A DNA stretch of 32,373 nucleotides, taken from positions 21,495 through 53,867 of the forward strand of contig HF989715.1 in NCBI GenBank assembly GCA_000431315.1, written 5' to 3'. Below are positions 15,026 to 22,428 of this stretch, in pieces. The notes under the pieces are model-generated. The model worked only from the letters and a program-made list of their open reading frames with translations. It was not told the DNA's origin and searched no databases. Within the stretch, counting starts at the first letter, position 1. Every line of letters starts with the position of its first letter. The DNA comes from Brachyspira sp. CAG:484 (GTDB lineage: Bacteria > Cyanobacteriota > Vampirovibrionia > Gastranaerophilales > Gastranaerophilaceae). A program made the translations under genes and the position numbers.

Positions 15026-15844
15026 TTATTTCTCAACCTTAAATCCATATATACCGAAAGAATTATGCAGGAAAGGTACAAGTCTGAATAAAAGCCCGAG
15101 CCATTTCCAGCGTGCTTTTTCATCATCTGCAAAGTAAAATTGTTCAATGTTTTTTAGGGCAGGTATCGCATTTTCTATTTCTGCCGGCGAGTCAAAACCT
15201 GAAAGAAATTTTGCTTTTGTATATTTTACAGCGTCATGTCTTGATGTTTTTCCCACTACAAATTTATTGCAGACATCAAAATAAATTTCACTGTTGTTAA
15301 ATCTTTCAGATATTTCATTAAGAAAATCCAGTAAATCCTTTTCCGGAAAATACATAAAGACACCTTCTATAATAAAAATGAAATCAGCATTAGGATGTCT
15401 GCTTTTAAGCTCATCCATCCACCTTTTTTCAAACATAGAGGCTTTTATGTAAATATCCCGCGGAGATTGCGGAATTAATTCTTCTCTCAAATTTATAACT
15501 TCCGGCAGGTCAAGCTCGTAAAACATAGCATTGCCTTTGTCTTTTATCCGCTGAAATCTTGTATCAAGACCGCATCCTATTAATACCGCAACAGAATCTT
15601 TATGTGTGTTAATAAAATCCTGAAGTTTTTTGTCGAAGTGTCTTATCCTTATAGCACAGCCTAATTCGCTGGCATGAGCACTTTTATATTTGGAAAAATC
15701 GTAATTAATTTTTTCAACAAGTTCACAAGCTAGTTCATCTTTTATTATACCGTCCGGACGTTTAGCTTCAATTGAGCGCATATATAATGGGATAAACAAG
15801 GTTTCTGCAACGCTGTCGCTGATTTTGCAATTTATTTTTTCCAT
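15026..15844 (-). CDS. Class I SAM methyltransferase, LCMT/TcmP family
   Basis: 272 residues resembling the leucine carboxyl methyltransferase / TcmP O-methyltransferase family. SAM-binding motif VAVLIGCGLDTRF (86-98), the acidic strand end FYELDLPEV (108-116), and EGVFMYFPEKDL (about 159-170) are characteristic. The N-terminus (SVAETLFIPLYMRSIEAKRPDGIIKD) also fits that family. The substrate is unknown: members methylate carboxyl or hydroxyl groups of small molecules or proteins. It is the first gene of an apparent operon with feoAB (2-base gap), which suggests a metal-related role, but that is inference. AAGGA about 11 bases before the ATG is the only ribosome site, and the predicted transcript would begin almost at it. 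Confidence 0.85.
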   Translation of the reverse strand: MEKINCKISDSVAETLFIPLYMRSIEAKRPDGIIKDELACELVEKINYDFSKYKSAHASELGCAIRIRHFDKKLQDFINTHKDSVAVLIGCGLDTRFQRIKDKGNAMFYELDLPEVINLREELIPQSPRDIYIKASMFEKRWMDELKSRHPNADFIFIIEGVFMYFPEKDLLDFLNEISERFNNSEIYFDVCNKFVVGKTSRHDAVKYTKAKFLSGFDSPAEIENAIPALKNIEQFYFADDEKARWKWLGLLFRLVPFLHNSFGIYGFKVEK

Positions 15845-15856
15845 ATAAATATAAAT

Positions 15857-15895
15857 CCTTACTTATATTGTAAGGCATACCTAACATTTTGTCAA
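15857..15895 (-). promoter_or_regulatory. feo operon promoter with overlapping operator-like repeats
   Basis: On the minus strand TTGACA (15895-15890), 17-base spacer, TACAAT (15872-15867): close to a consensus promoter. It is covered by three half-sites. On the plus strand these read CCTTAC (15857-15862), seven bases, GTAAGG (15870-15875), four bases, CCTAAC (15880-15885). The first two form a perfect inverted repeat over the -10; the second and third form one with a single mismatch inside the spacer. This is what an iron- or manganese-sensing repressor of the DtxR/MntR or Fur type would need to shut the operon; which one is not decided by the sequence. Confidence 0.72.
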
Positions 15896-15967
15896 GGCTA
15901 AAATTAATATATTTAGTTAAATCTTATATCCACAGATATATTTATCAGTTAGAAAGGAATGACTTTA

Positions 15968-16309
15968 TTACCATTTTTTAAAAATAAAAAATACAGCAAG
16001 AATTATGAAAGCAAATCCTACAAGATAATTCCATTTAAACTGTTCTTTCAAATATAGTACAGAGAATATACTGAATACAATTAAAGTAATTACTTCCTGT
16101 ATTGTTTTTAACTGAGCTGCATTGTAAACTTCATGCCCGATTCTGTTAGCCGGAACCTGAAAGCAGTATTCAAAAAAAGCAATCCCCCAGCTTACAAGTA
16201 TGACAATCAATACAGGAGTTGCCTTGAATTTCAGGTGGCCATACCAGGCAAAAGTCATAAAAATATTTGAAATAGTAAGTAATAAAACCGGTGCTAAATA
16301 CTTAATCAT
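15968..16309 (-). CDS. DUF486-family small membrane protein (DMT superfamily)
   Basis: 113 residues with four membrane helices, like small multidrug-type transporters. The family pattern is clear: ANRIGHEVYNAAQLKTIQEV, then VFSIFSVLYLKEQFKWNYLVG and a final helix ending FFIFKKW. Transport substrate unknown. ATG at 16309 (MIKYLAPVLLL) is chosen; the longer frame would start at a TTG that lies inside a TATAAT box (16324-16319). There is no Shine-Dalgarno, and that TATAAT ends only nine bases before the ATG, so the mRNA may have almost no leader. Confidence 0.85.
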   Translation of the reverse strand: MIKYLAPVLLLTISNIFMTFAWYGHLKFKATPVLIVILVSWGIAFFEYCFQVPANRIGHEVYNAAQLKTIQEVITLIVFSIFSVLYLKEQFKWNYLVGFAFIILAVFFIFKKW

Positions 16310-16338
16310 AACAAAGAAATTATACAATAAAAAAACTC

Positions 16339-16367
16339 TTGACTTTTAATTTTTTTCTTAATACAAT
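16339..16367 (+). promoter_or_regulatory. Promoter of the tRNA Thr-Thr-Tyr cluster
   Basis: TTGACT (16339-16344), 17-base spacer, TACAAT (16362-16367), then about 11 bases to the first tRNA. It is back to back with the possible promoter of the DUF486 gene. Confidence 0.75.
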
Positions 16368-16378
16368 AAATTCTGTTA

Positions 16379-16450
16379 GCCGGCATAGCTCAACGGTAGA
16401 GCAACGGTTTTGTAAACCGTAGGTTGTAGGTTCGATTCCTATTGCCGGCT
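16379..16450 (+). tRNA. tRNA-Thr(UGU), CCA not encoded
   Basis: Acceptor GCCGGCA pairs with TGCCGGC; anticodon stem ACGGT/ACCGT, loop TTTGTAA, anticodon TGT at 16411-16413; T arm with GGTTCGATTCC. Discriminator T, no CCA. Confidence 0.95.
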
Positions 16451-16482
16451 TTTGTACTTTATAACCGGAACTTTAAAAATAA

Positions 16483-16554
16483 GCCCTTGTGGCGCAGGGG
16501 TAGCGCACTCCCTTGGTAAGGGAGAGGCCACGAGTTCAAATCTCGTCAAGGGCA
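16483..16554 (+). tRNA. tRNA-Thr(GGU), CCA not encoded
   Basis: Acceptor GCCCTTG pairs with CAAGGGC; anticodon stem CTCCC/GGGAG, loop TTGGTAA, anticodon GGT at 16515-16517; T loop GTTCAAATC. Discriminator A followed by TATG, so no CCA in the gene. Confidence 0.95.
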
Positions 16555-16611
16555 TATGTGCTACCTGCAAGTTTTAAAAGGGTAGAGGTGATGGTTATTA
16601 AAATTTTATAC

Positions 16612-16697
<86 letters not shown>

Positions 16698-16702
16698 TTT
16701 TT

Positions 16703-16732
16703 AAGACTTCCAATAAGGAAGTCTTTTTTATT
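16703..16732 (+). terminator. Terminator after the tRNA cluster
   Basis: AAGACTTCC pairs with GGAAGTCTT around a 5-base loop, followed by a T-run. Perfect 9-base stem. Confidence 0.88.
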
Positions 16733-16748
16733 ATGGTGTTATTTCCAT

Positions 16749-17384
16749 TTATATATCCAGTATGATATTTATGAATTTGCGGAAGCCTGAGTTTTCATGT
16801 ACTATTTCTTTGAATATTTTCGCTTCGGAATCTTCAGGGTATAATAATTTCATATTATCTGTGAATATATCCATTGATTTAGGGGTTATGTGTTCAAAGT
16901 GTTTAAAATCTCTGTTTACTGAACCAAGTGTTATTCCGCCTAGTTCTTTTCCATAATCTAAACGTTTTAATAAATATTTGTCATTGTTTTGTAATTTTTT
17001 TAATTGAGATGGTGACACAACATATTTATGTTTTTTCAATAATTCGGTAATATTTTTATCTATAGGCGAAAAATCTCCCCATACAATCAAGCTAACGCTT
17101 CCATTATCAACAATTGATGTTGTATCTTTTATATAAATTGATGTTGTTAAGTTATCACTTCCAACTTTTGTAAAGTGCTGTTTCAGTTTTACTAATGCGT
17201 TAAATACAGCTTCCTGGTTTTCCTGTCTAAATGAACTCATGCTTGATGTTACTTCTTCCAATATATTATTAGAAATTTTTACATTTCCCTGAAAGCCCGG
17301 GTTGTATGCTGTATTCTTTTTATGTTGTGTTTTATTTTGTTGGCGGTTAATGTTTCCTGCCGGGTTAATTGACATTACTTTCAT
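16749..17384 (-). CDS. Hypothetical protein with N-terminal F-x-G motif
   Basis: 211 residues, no signal peptide or membrane segment, no family recognised. It starts MKVMSINPAGN, passes through a polar Gln/Asn/Lys stretch and reaches NPGFQGNVKIS near residue 30, then a mixed alpha/beta body with SLIVWGDFSPIDKN and DYGKELGGITLGSVN. The start at 17384 has AAGGAG nine bases upstream on the minus strand; the longer frame from 17414 has no site. It is transcribed away from the MerR gene, whose upstream inverted repeat lies between them. The N-terminal pattern M-x-(I/V)-x-x-(I/V)-N followed by F-x-G is shared with the 359-residue protein on the other side of the MerR gene. Confidence 0.68.
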   Translation of the reverse strand: MKVMSINPAGNINRQQNKTQHKKNTAYNPGFQGNVKISNNILEEVTSSMSSFRQENQEAVFNALVKLKQHFTKVGSDNLTTSIYIKDTTSIVDNGSVSLIVWGDFSPIDKNITELLKKHKYVVSPSQLKKLQNNDKYLLKRLDYGKELGGITLGSVNRDFKHFEHITPKSMDIFTDNMKLLYPEDSEAKIFKEIVHENSGFRKFINIILDI

Positions 17385-17504
17385 GTTTATACTCCTTATA
17401 TTTTGACAATGCACATCTGGTCATCCTCATTTCTCTACATAAAACTTCTAAATAATATTTTTGCTAGATTATTAATAGAAATTTACAAATCTCTGAAATA
17501 TATC

Positions 17505-17520
17505 TGAAACGTGAGTTTCA
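17505..17520. promoter_or_regulatory. Operator-like inverted repeat upstream of the MerR gene
   Basis: TGAAAC-GTGA-GTTTCA, perfect 6-base arms around four bases, 30 bases before the MerR start and in the gap shared with the divergent F-x-G gene. Auto-control by the MerR protein is a guess; no convincing -35/-10 with the 19-base MerR-type spacer was found. Confidence 0.45.
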
Positions 17521-17550
17521 TCATGATAAAATATTTTTCAGGAGGTGCAT

Positions 17551-17964
17551 ATGTATACTGTAAAAGAAGTTGCAGATAAGATGGAAATTTCAGAACATAC
17601 ATTAAGATTTTGGGCAAAAAGCGGTTTGTTTCCGTTTGTTCAGCGTAATAAAAATAATATAAGAATGTTTTCTGAAAATGATTTGGACTGGGTAAGAATA
17701 GTTAAATGCCTCCGCTCTGTAGGTATAGATAATAAATCTGTTAAGCGATATGTTGATTTATGTATTGTAGGTGATTCTACAATACCGGAGAGGTATGAAA
17801 TTATTCACAACACAAAAGAAAAGGCAGAGCAGCAGTTGGCAGACCTCAAAAAGCAGCTGGAACTGCTTGAGTTTAAGGAAAAATTCTACCAGAACCTCAT
17901 TAAAAATAATCTTAAGGATACCTGGAATCCGATGAATAAGCAGGAAGATAAACAGGCAGTTTAA
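17551..17964 (+). CDS. MerR-family transcriptional regulator
   Basis: 137 residues. N-terminal winged helix MYTVKEVADKMEISEHTLRF with the W-AKSGL wing region and the second helix pair (SENDLDWVRIVKCLRSVG), ending in a long dimerisation helix (KEKAEQQLADLKKQLELLEFKEKF) near residues 85-115. There is no distinctive C-terminal effector domain and no metal-type Cys pair, so this is a small-type MerR of unknown signal. ATG at 17551 has AGGAGG five bases upstream; a GTG two codons earlier sits inside that site and is rejected. The stop shares bases with the stop of the converging 359-residue gene (TTAA). Confidence 0.9.
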   Translation: MYTVKEVADKMEISEHTLRFWAKSGLFPFVQRNKNNIRMFSENDLDWVRIVKCLRSVGIDNKSVKRYVDLCIVGDSTIPERYEIIHNTKEKAEQQLADLKKQLELLEFKEKFYQNLIKNNLKDTWNPMNKQEDKQAV

Positions 17965-19040
17965 TTTTTGTAGAATTCCTCTTTAGCTTTTTGTAGTAGA
18001 ATGCTCAGTTGTTTATTTGTTCTTTGCTGGGCTTTTAGTGTCTTGTCGATTATTCTCGGACTGACTTTGAAAGGATTGTCTTTAACGAACGTTTCAAGTT
18101 TTACAGCGTGGGAGTTTATTGTATTATCAGCTGCAATAAGAAATTCATTGTATACGGTATTTATCTCTTCTTCTGTCAGGCTTTCTGATTTGTAATTTTT
18201 ATTTGCGTCAAGAAAATCTTTTATTTCTTTATCAAGCTCACTACGGTTGGACAGGTTGTGTTCCTGGAAGCGCTGGGTATCATATGTAAGTCTTTCTGCC
18301 TGTTCCATAAGCTTAAATGCTGGCTGCTTGTGTTCTTTATAGTCTTTGAATAACTTTTCAGCATCTCCTGACAGCTTTAGCATATCAGGGTAACCAGATA
18401 CAAGCATAAGCATTACGGCTGTCCGGTTCTGGTTATCCAGAGCCTTAAGCTTTCTGGCAAATTCAGGGCTGCTTTGTAAACCTATATTATCTAAGTCGTT
18501 GTCTATATTTTGTTTTGTCAGTTCGTATTCATCATAAACAGGTTTAATCTTAGCAAATTCAGCATTGCCCTGATATATTTTTGGTCGGCTTTTTTCTATA
18601 AATCGAACCATTTCCGGTGTTGCATAGTATTCACTGTTTAATATAAAACGTGAAGTTTGTTCAAATTCTTTAATGTTATCCAAATACGTTCTATATGGGT
18701 CAACCGCTTTTTGAACTTTCTTTATTGTAATATTATTTTCTAAGTCAAATTTTTTATTAAATAACTGCTGGTTAAGATTTTTTGCAAGTTTTAATTTTTC
18801 CTGGGAATCATAACCTATTTTTCCTATTTGAATATACATTGGCTTATTTTTTTCTATGAATGGATTTATTTCATTTTCAAATATTTCCTTTAATTCTCCA
18901 ATCTGCATATCCAAAATCGAACCAAAATGTGCAGTATCATTTGATGTAAAAGGAGTTGAAAGCACCGGATTTTTATCTTTTTTGCCGTTTGTAATGCTTA
19001 AATCCCTATGCCGGAATATATTTACAGGTAAAATTTTCAT
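17961..19040 (-). CDS. Helical hypothetical protein with N-terminal F-x-G-like motif
   Basis: 359 residues, no signal peptide or membrane helix, high Lys/Glu/Asn/Gln and almost no Cys or Trp; mostly predicted helical by eye (LKEIFENEINPFIEKNK, EEINTVYNEFLIAADN, TLKAQQRTNKQLSILLQKAK). It begins MKILPVNIF, passes a polar stretch and reaches TAHFGSILDMQ near residue 40, the same general plan as the 211-residue protein beyond the MerR gene. AAGGAG lies about 12 bases before the ATG. Function unknown; a structural or secreted role is possible but not shown. Confidence 0.68.
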   Translation of the reverse strand: MKILPVNIFRHRDLSITNGKKDKNPVLSTPFTSNDTAHFGSILDMQIGELKEIFENEINPFIEKNKPMYIQIGKIGYDSQEKLKLAKNLNQQLFNKKFDLENNITIKKVQKAVDPYRTYLDNIKEFEQTSRFILNSEYYATPEMVRFIEKSRPKIYQGNAEFAKIKPVYDEYELTKQNIDNDLDNIGLQSSPEFARKLKALDNQNRTAVMLMLVSGYPDMLKLSGDAEKLFKDYKEHKQPAFKLMEQAERLTYDTQRFQEHNLSNRSELDKEIKDFLDANKNYKSESLTEEEINTVYNEFLIAADNTINSHAVKLETFVKDNPFKVSPRIIDKTLKAQQRTNKQLSILLQKAKEEFYKN

Positions 19041-19196
19041 AATTACTCATTACTCCTTGGATAATTTTTATCATCTTGTGAATGTAAAAATATGTCAATC
19101 TTGATTTTTGCGAGTTTTTACATAACTTTAGATTATATTGCTGAAAATGTGTTTTGATTGTACGATTTTAGTGGATATTTATATAGGAGAATGGTT

Positions 19197-20348
19197 ATGA
19201 AAAACATACTAAGAATGGCTCTTTTGGCATTAGTATTCGTTTTCGGATTTAATGCAGCGAATGCGTTTCAGTTCCCTGACGTGGCAAAAGACCACTGGGC
19301 ATCTGAAGAGATTCAGATTTTAACAGACAAAGGTGTAATTGTAGGTTATCCGGACGGAACTTTTAAACCTGACGATAATGTTACCAGGGCTGAATTCGCT
19401 TCAATGGCTATAAAAGCTTTGGGGCAGCAGCATACAACTGTAGCTCAGCCTGTAGCTTTTACTGATATTACAGAGGAGTTCTGGGCATATGATGCTATAC
19501 AAAAAGCTTTGTTTTTTGATTTAATTTCATGTCCTCCGTCTGGCGAACCTTTCAGACCGGATGATACCGTTACAAGAGCAGAGTCTATGACAGTTGCTGT
19601 CAATGCTTTAACAACTGAACAAATAAGCGCACAAAAAGCAAAAGAAGTTTTGTCAAGAAAATATGCTGATGCAGATAAAATTCCTGAAGAATTTATTATT
19701 CCGGCAGGAAAAGCTGAAATTTTGGATATGCTTGTTGTAATGCCTTCTGACGGTAAAAAGAATATTGAAGCCGAACGTCCTGCAACAAGGGCTGAAGTTG
19801 CTGCTATTTTATATGATATGATGGAACAGGCTAAACTTAATCCGAATGCAAAGCTTGCAGAAGCAATGAGAAAAAAGACAGGTGAAGGTTATGTTGTTGA
19901 AAATGCAGTTGTCCAGGGTAGTGTAGGTACAATTCCTGCCGGGGCAATTGTTCCAATAAAGCTTACAAAATATATAAGCTCTCAATCTTCAAAAGCCGGA
20001 GAAATATATGCAGCTGTTGCTCCGGAAAACTATATTACTAAGGATAAATATATTCTTGTTTACAAAGGTTCCCAGCTTAAAGGGCAACTGATGGATGTAA
20101 GAAGCGGCAAATGGTTTGTACGAAATGGTGTACTTGTTCTGGATAACTCTCTTGTTGTAACAAACAACGATCAAACTGCAGGTTTCCATGGCACAAGTAA
20201 TGTTACAAAACACAGAAACTGGTTTATGAAGTTTGTAAGATCTACTTTGAAAGGTGAAAAACTTGATGTTCAGCCGGATGGTGTTCTGTATCTAAAACTG
20301 CTCCAGCCTATAAAGGTTGATTTAACAAACGGTTGGATTTTTGAATAA
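19197..20348 (+). CDS. Exported SLH-domain protein
   Basis: 383 residues. Signal peptide 1-23 (MKNILRMALLALVFVFGF then NAANA|FQF). Two good S-layer-homology repeats: FPDVAKDHWASEEI ... YPDGTFKPDDNVTRAEF (26-75) and FTDITEEFWAYDAI ... FRPDDTVTRAES (88-138); a third, degenerate one near 156-210 keeps only RPATRAEVAAILY. SLH domains attach proteins to cell-wall polymer, in the cyanobacterial lineage often as part of outer-membrane porins; here no beta-barrel porin follows. The C-terminal part (IPAGAIVPIKLTKYISSQSSKAGE ... YKGSQLKGQLMDVRSG) resembles the small beta domain of VirB10/TrbI-like proteins. AGGAG seven bases upstream decides the start at 19197. Confidence 0.85.
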   Translation: MKNILRMALLALVFVFGFNAANAFQFPDVAKDHWASEEIQILTDKGVIVGYPDGTFKPDDNVTRAEFASMAIKALGQQHTTVAQPVAFTDITEEFWAYDAIQKALFFDLISCPPSGEPFRPDDTVTRAESMTVAVNALTTEQISAQKAKEVLSRKYADADKIPEEFIIPAGKAEILDMLVVMPSDGKKNIEAERPATRAEVAAILYDMMEQAKLNPNAKLAEAMRKKTGEGYVVENAVVQGSVGTIPAGAIVPIKLTKYISSQSSKAGEIYAAVAPENYITKDKYILVYKGSQLKGQLMDVRSGKWFVRNGVLVLDNSLVVTNNDQTAGFHGTSNVTKHRNWFMKFVRSTLKGEKLDVQPDGVLYLKLLQPIKVDLTNGWIFE

Positions 20349-20356
20349 ACTAAAAC

Positions 20357-20388
20357 AAAAAAGCTCCCTTTAAAAAGGGAGCTTTTTA
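20357..20388. terminator. Bidirectional terminator between SLH gene and prepilin-like gene
   Basis: AAGCTCCCTT (20361-20370) pairs with AAGGGAGCTT (20375-20384), flanked by A-run and T-run on both sides, so it can end both converging transcripts. Confidence 0.88.
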
Positions 20389-20395
20389 TTTTGTA

Positions 20396-21085
20396 TTAAT
20401 ATACATCATCTTGTGAAACTTCCCAATCATTTCTCATCATTTTTGTAAAACAATAATAACCCGTACTTTTGCATTCAGCCTCAATTTCATCATCTGTTTT
20501 GCTGTAACCGGCCGGGAGAAGCCCTTTTTTGTTTAATACATAAACAAATACATCTTTACCCAGTGTATTTGGTTGTTTTTGACCGTTTACATCAGCATAG
20601 AGAACAACGATACTTCCGCTATGACCGCTGAGATCTATTCCGAACATATTAGATACAATTTCTGCATCACCGCTATACCATGTATCAATACAAAATTCAT
20701 AACCATCCGGGGTTTGAAATGTTAAAACTCCTGAACCACAGCTTATACCCTGTCTTTTTTTATTATATTTTTTGTAATTCCAGCAGCTTGAGTTTCCTTC
20801 TTCGCATACTTTCAATGTTTTTATCTGTGGTTTCAGGTAATTATAGAAAAAATCTTGCGTACTGTTTAAACCTCCTCCGTCACCAAAACTTAAGTTGTTA
20901 TAATCTCCGTCAGGTATTGCCCTAAGCATTGCCTGAGATATAACAGAATACATTTTTTTTAACTGAACTGATGCAACTTTGCTCCGGTATTTCCCTATGA
21001 GTGACGGCAGAGTCATTGCTGCCACAACGCCGATAATTCCCAGCGTAATTAAAACTTCCGCCAAAGTAAACGCTTTTGTGTTCAT
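20396..21085 (-). CDS. Type IV prepilin-like (pseudopilin) protein, short leader
   Basis: 229 residues. Five-residue leader MNTKA, then FTLAEVLITLGIIGVVAAM: the N-methylation/prepilin peptidase site with Phe+1 and Glu+5 followed by the hydrophobic helix that anchors or assembles pilins. The globular part has several Cys (VCEEGNSSCW, ISCGSG, EFCIDT, ECKSTGYYCF) that could form disulphides. It ends RNDWEVSQDDVY, related to the ends of the other two prepilin-like proteins of the window (DDYPFIF, EDYPIKF). AGGAGGAG stands just before the ATG. Unlike its two relatives it has no G-run in the leader and is always in frame. Role in pilus, secretion or uptake is not determined. Confidence 0.9.
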   Translation of the reverse strand: MNTKAFTLAEVLITLGIIGVVAAMTLPSLIGKYRSKVASVQLKKMYSVISQAMLRAIPDGDYNNLSFGDGGGLNSTQDFFYNYLKPQIKTLKVCEEGNSSCWNYKKYNKKRQGISCGSGVLTFQTPDGYEFCIDTWYSGDAEIVSNMFGIDLSGHSGSIVVLYADVNGQKQPNTLGKDVFVYVLNKKGLLPAGYSKTDDEIEAECKSTGYYCFTKMMRNDWEVSQDDVY

Positions 21086-21141
21086 TATACTCCTCCTGTT
21101 TTTGCGATTTTTTATTAAAATGGTGTGATATTATATATATT

Positions 21142-21170
21142 ATTATGCATTATTTGCATATTTATGTCAA
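21142..21170 (-). promoter_or_regulatory. Promoter of the short-leader prepilin-like gene
   Basis: On the minus strand TTGACA (21170-21165), 17-base spacer, CATAAT (21147-21142). The spacer and -10 carry an inverted repeat ATGCA-TTATT-TGCAT (21145-21159), a possible operator for the divergent XRE-type regulator. Confidence 0.7.
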
Positions 21171-21237
21171 TATATCGTAAAAGTAAATTGTTTATATCAC
21201 AGGCAATATAATCTATGCTTTTAATAAAGGATGGATT

Positions 21238-21555
21238 ATGTACGATACGAAAAAGTATTTAGGGGCAAGAATACAGGAGATACGTAAGCTTAACGGATTA
21301 AAACAGTCAGAGTTGGCAGAACTTCTTGATATTGATCCAAAGCACATGAGCAAAATTGAATGCGGAAGGTGCTTCCCTTCGTTTGAACTTCTAGATAAAA
21401 TTGCCACAAAATTAGGCAGACCGGTTTCAAGTTTTTTGGAATTGGAACATCTTGAAAGCAGAGAAGCGCTTACTGAGAATGTTATCAAGGCACTCCACAA
21501 CCTGCCGGAAGATAAGTTTCGGCAGGTTTACAGGATTATACAGACTTTTCTTTAA
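21238..21555 (+). CDS. XRE-family helix-turn-helix regulator
   Basis: 105 residues. Residues 5-62 form a lambda-Cro/C1-type helix-turn-helix: LGARIQEIRKLNGLKQSELAEL then DIDPKHMSKIECGRCFPSFE and ELLDKIATKLG. A short C-terminal helix (EDKFRQVYRIIQTFL) may dimerise. AAGGA six bases before the ATG and a TATAAT at 21207-21212 support the gene. It is divergent from the short-leader prepilin gene (152-base gap) and converges on the G-run prepilin gene, so it is a candidate regulator of these genes; this is inference from position only. Confidence 0.9.
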   Translation: MYDTKKYLGARIQEIRKLNGLKQSELAELLDIDPKHMSKIECGRCFPSFELLDKIATKLGRPVSSFLELEHLESREALTENVIKALHNLPEDKFRQVYRIIQTFL

Positions 21556-21563
21556 AGATATTT

Positions 21564-22365
21564 TTAAAATTTAATCGGATAATCTTCGGGAAATTTCATG
21601 TTATTTTCCCAGAAAAGCATTGTGCATATAAACGGGGCATCATATATTCCTACAGGATAAGTTTCTGTTTTATTAGCGCATCCCTGAATATATTGCGGTC
21701 TGTTATTTTCATCGTAAATTTCTGACATCATCTGATACCCGAAATAAGAACCCTTGTTCTTTTTTCTTACGGTAAAGTTGAAAACATCCCGACCCGCAAC
21801 TTTATGTTTGCTGTTAGGCTTTAAGAAGATATAAAAATACGCTGTAGATTCGATGTTTCCTGATGCAATAAAACATAATCCCATCCCATTCGCGAGTTTG
21901 TAGCATTTTGGACTACCTGTCAGGCTGATGTTATTATTATACTTGAATTGGTTTATACTTTCGGTTTTTGAGTAACTCTGCGTTACTTTAAAATGTTCCT
22001 TTAAATAAGTTTCAAAGACTGCCTCACTAAATTCGAAATTATATCCGTTCGGAGTATTCTCGTTTTTCCACTCATTTGGCAGAAAGTCAAACCCTGTTCC
22101 ATATTCTGCTTCTGCAAACTTAAAAGCGTTAGTAATAAGTGAATATACCACTTTTAACTGATTTTCCACAACAGATTTCTGGTAATTCTGAATTAATCCA
22201 GGCAGAGTCATTGCAGCGACAACCCCAATGATACCAAGAGTAATTAAAACTTCTGCTAATGTAAATGCAGATTTGCGGGATAATCCCGAAGCGTAAGAAA
22301 GCCCGCCGGCGTTAGTTAAGCCCCCCCCCCCTTCTCAGGAATGAAGCTATAATTCTATTTTGCAT
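21564..22365 (-). CDS. Prepilin-like gene with 11-G tract, out of frame as written
   Basis: From the ATG at 22365 (AGGAGG nine bases upstream) the frame runs MQNRIIASFLRRGGG and, with 11 G as written, stops after 17 residues. The rest, 21564-22265, encodes FTLAEVLITLGIIGVVAAM and about 210 more residues ending EDYPIKF, with a full prepilin peptidase site (Phe+1, Glu+5). The distance from the ATG to the Phe codon is 100 bases; with 10 G it is 99 and gives a complete prepilin with a 33-residue leader ending RKSA. So the gene is one G away from being intact. Promoter and ribosome site are excellent, which argues against simple decay. Best explanation: phase variation by slippage; alternatives are miscounted homopolymer or transcriptional slippage. 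Confidence 0.8.
22321..22331 (-). repeat. 11-base G homopolymer (C on plus strand) in prepilin leader
   Basis: C11 on the plus strand, thus G11 in the coding strand, 34 bases into the gene. In frame with 10 or 13 G, out of frame with 11. Such long G runs are very rare in AT-rich DNA and are classic slippage sites. Confidence 0.9.
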
Positions 22366-22392
22366 AGTATATACCCTCCTTTTTCTATTCTA

Positions 22393-22420
22393 ATTATAAC
22401 ATATGGCGGTAAATCTGCAA
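22393..22420 (-). promoter_or_regulatory. Promoter of the 11-G prepilin-like gene
   Basis: On the minus strand TTGCAG (22420-22415), 16-base spacer, TATAAT (22398-22393) with an extended TG-T ahead of the -10. It lies in the 63-base gap after the polymerase gene. Confidence 0.75.
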
Positions 22421-22428
22421 GTTTCTAT

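Noticed and set aside
22321..22331. Treating the G-tract prepilin gene as a plain pseudogene
   Set aside because: Promoter, ribosome site and the rest of the reading frame are intact; only tract length breaks it, so decay is less likely than slippage or miscounting.
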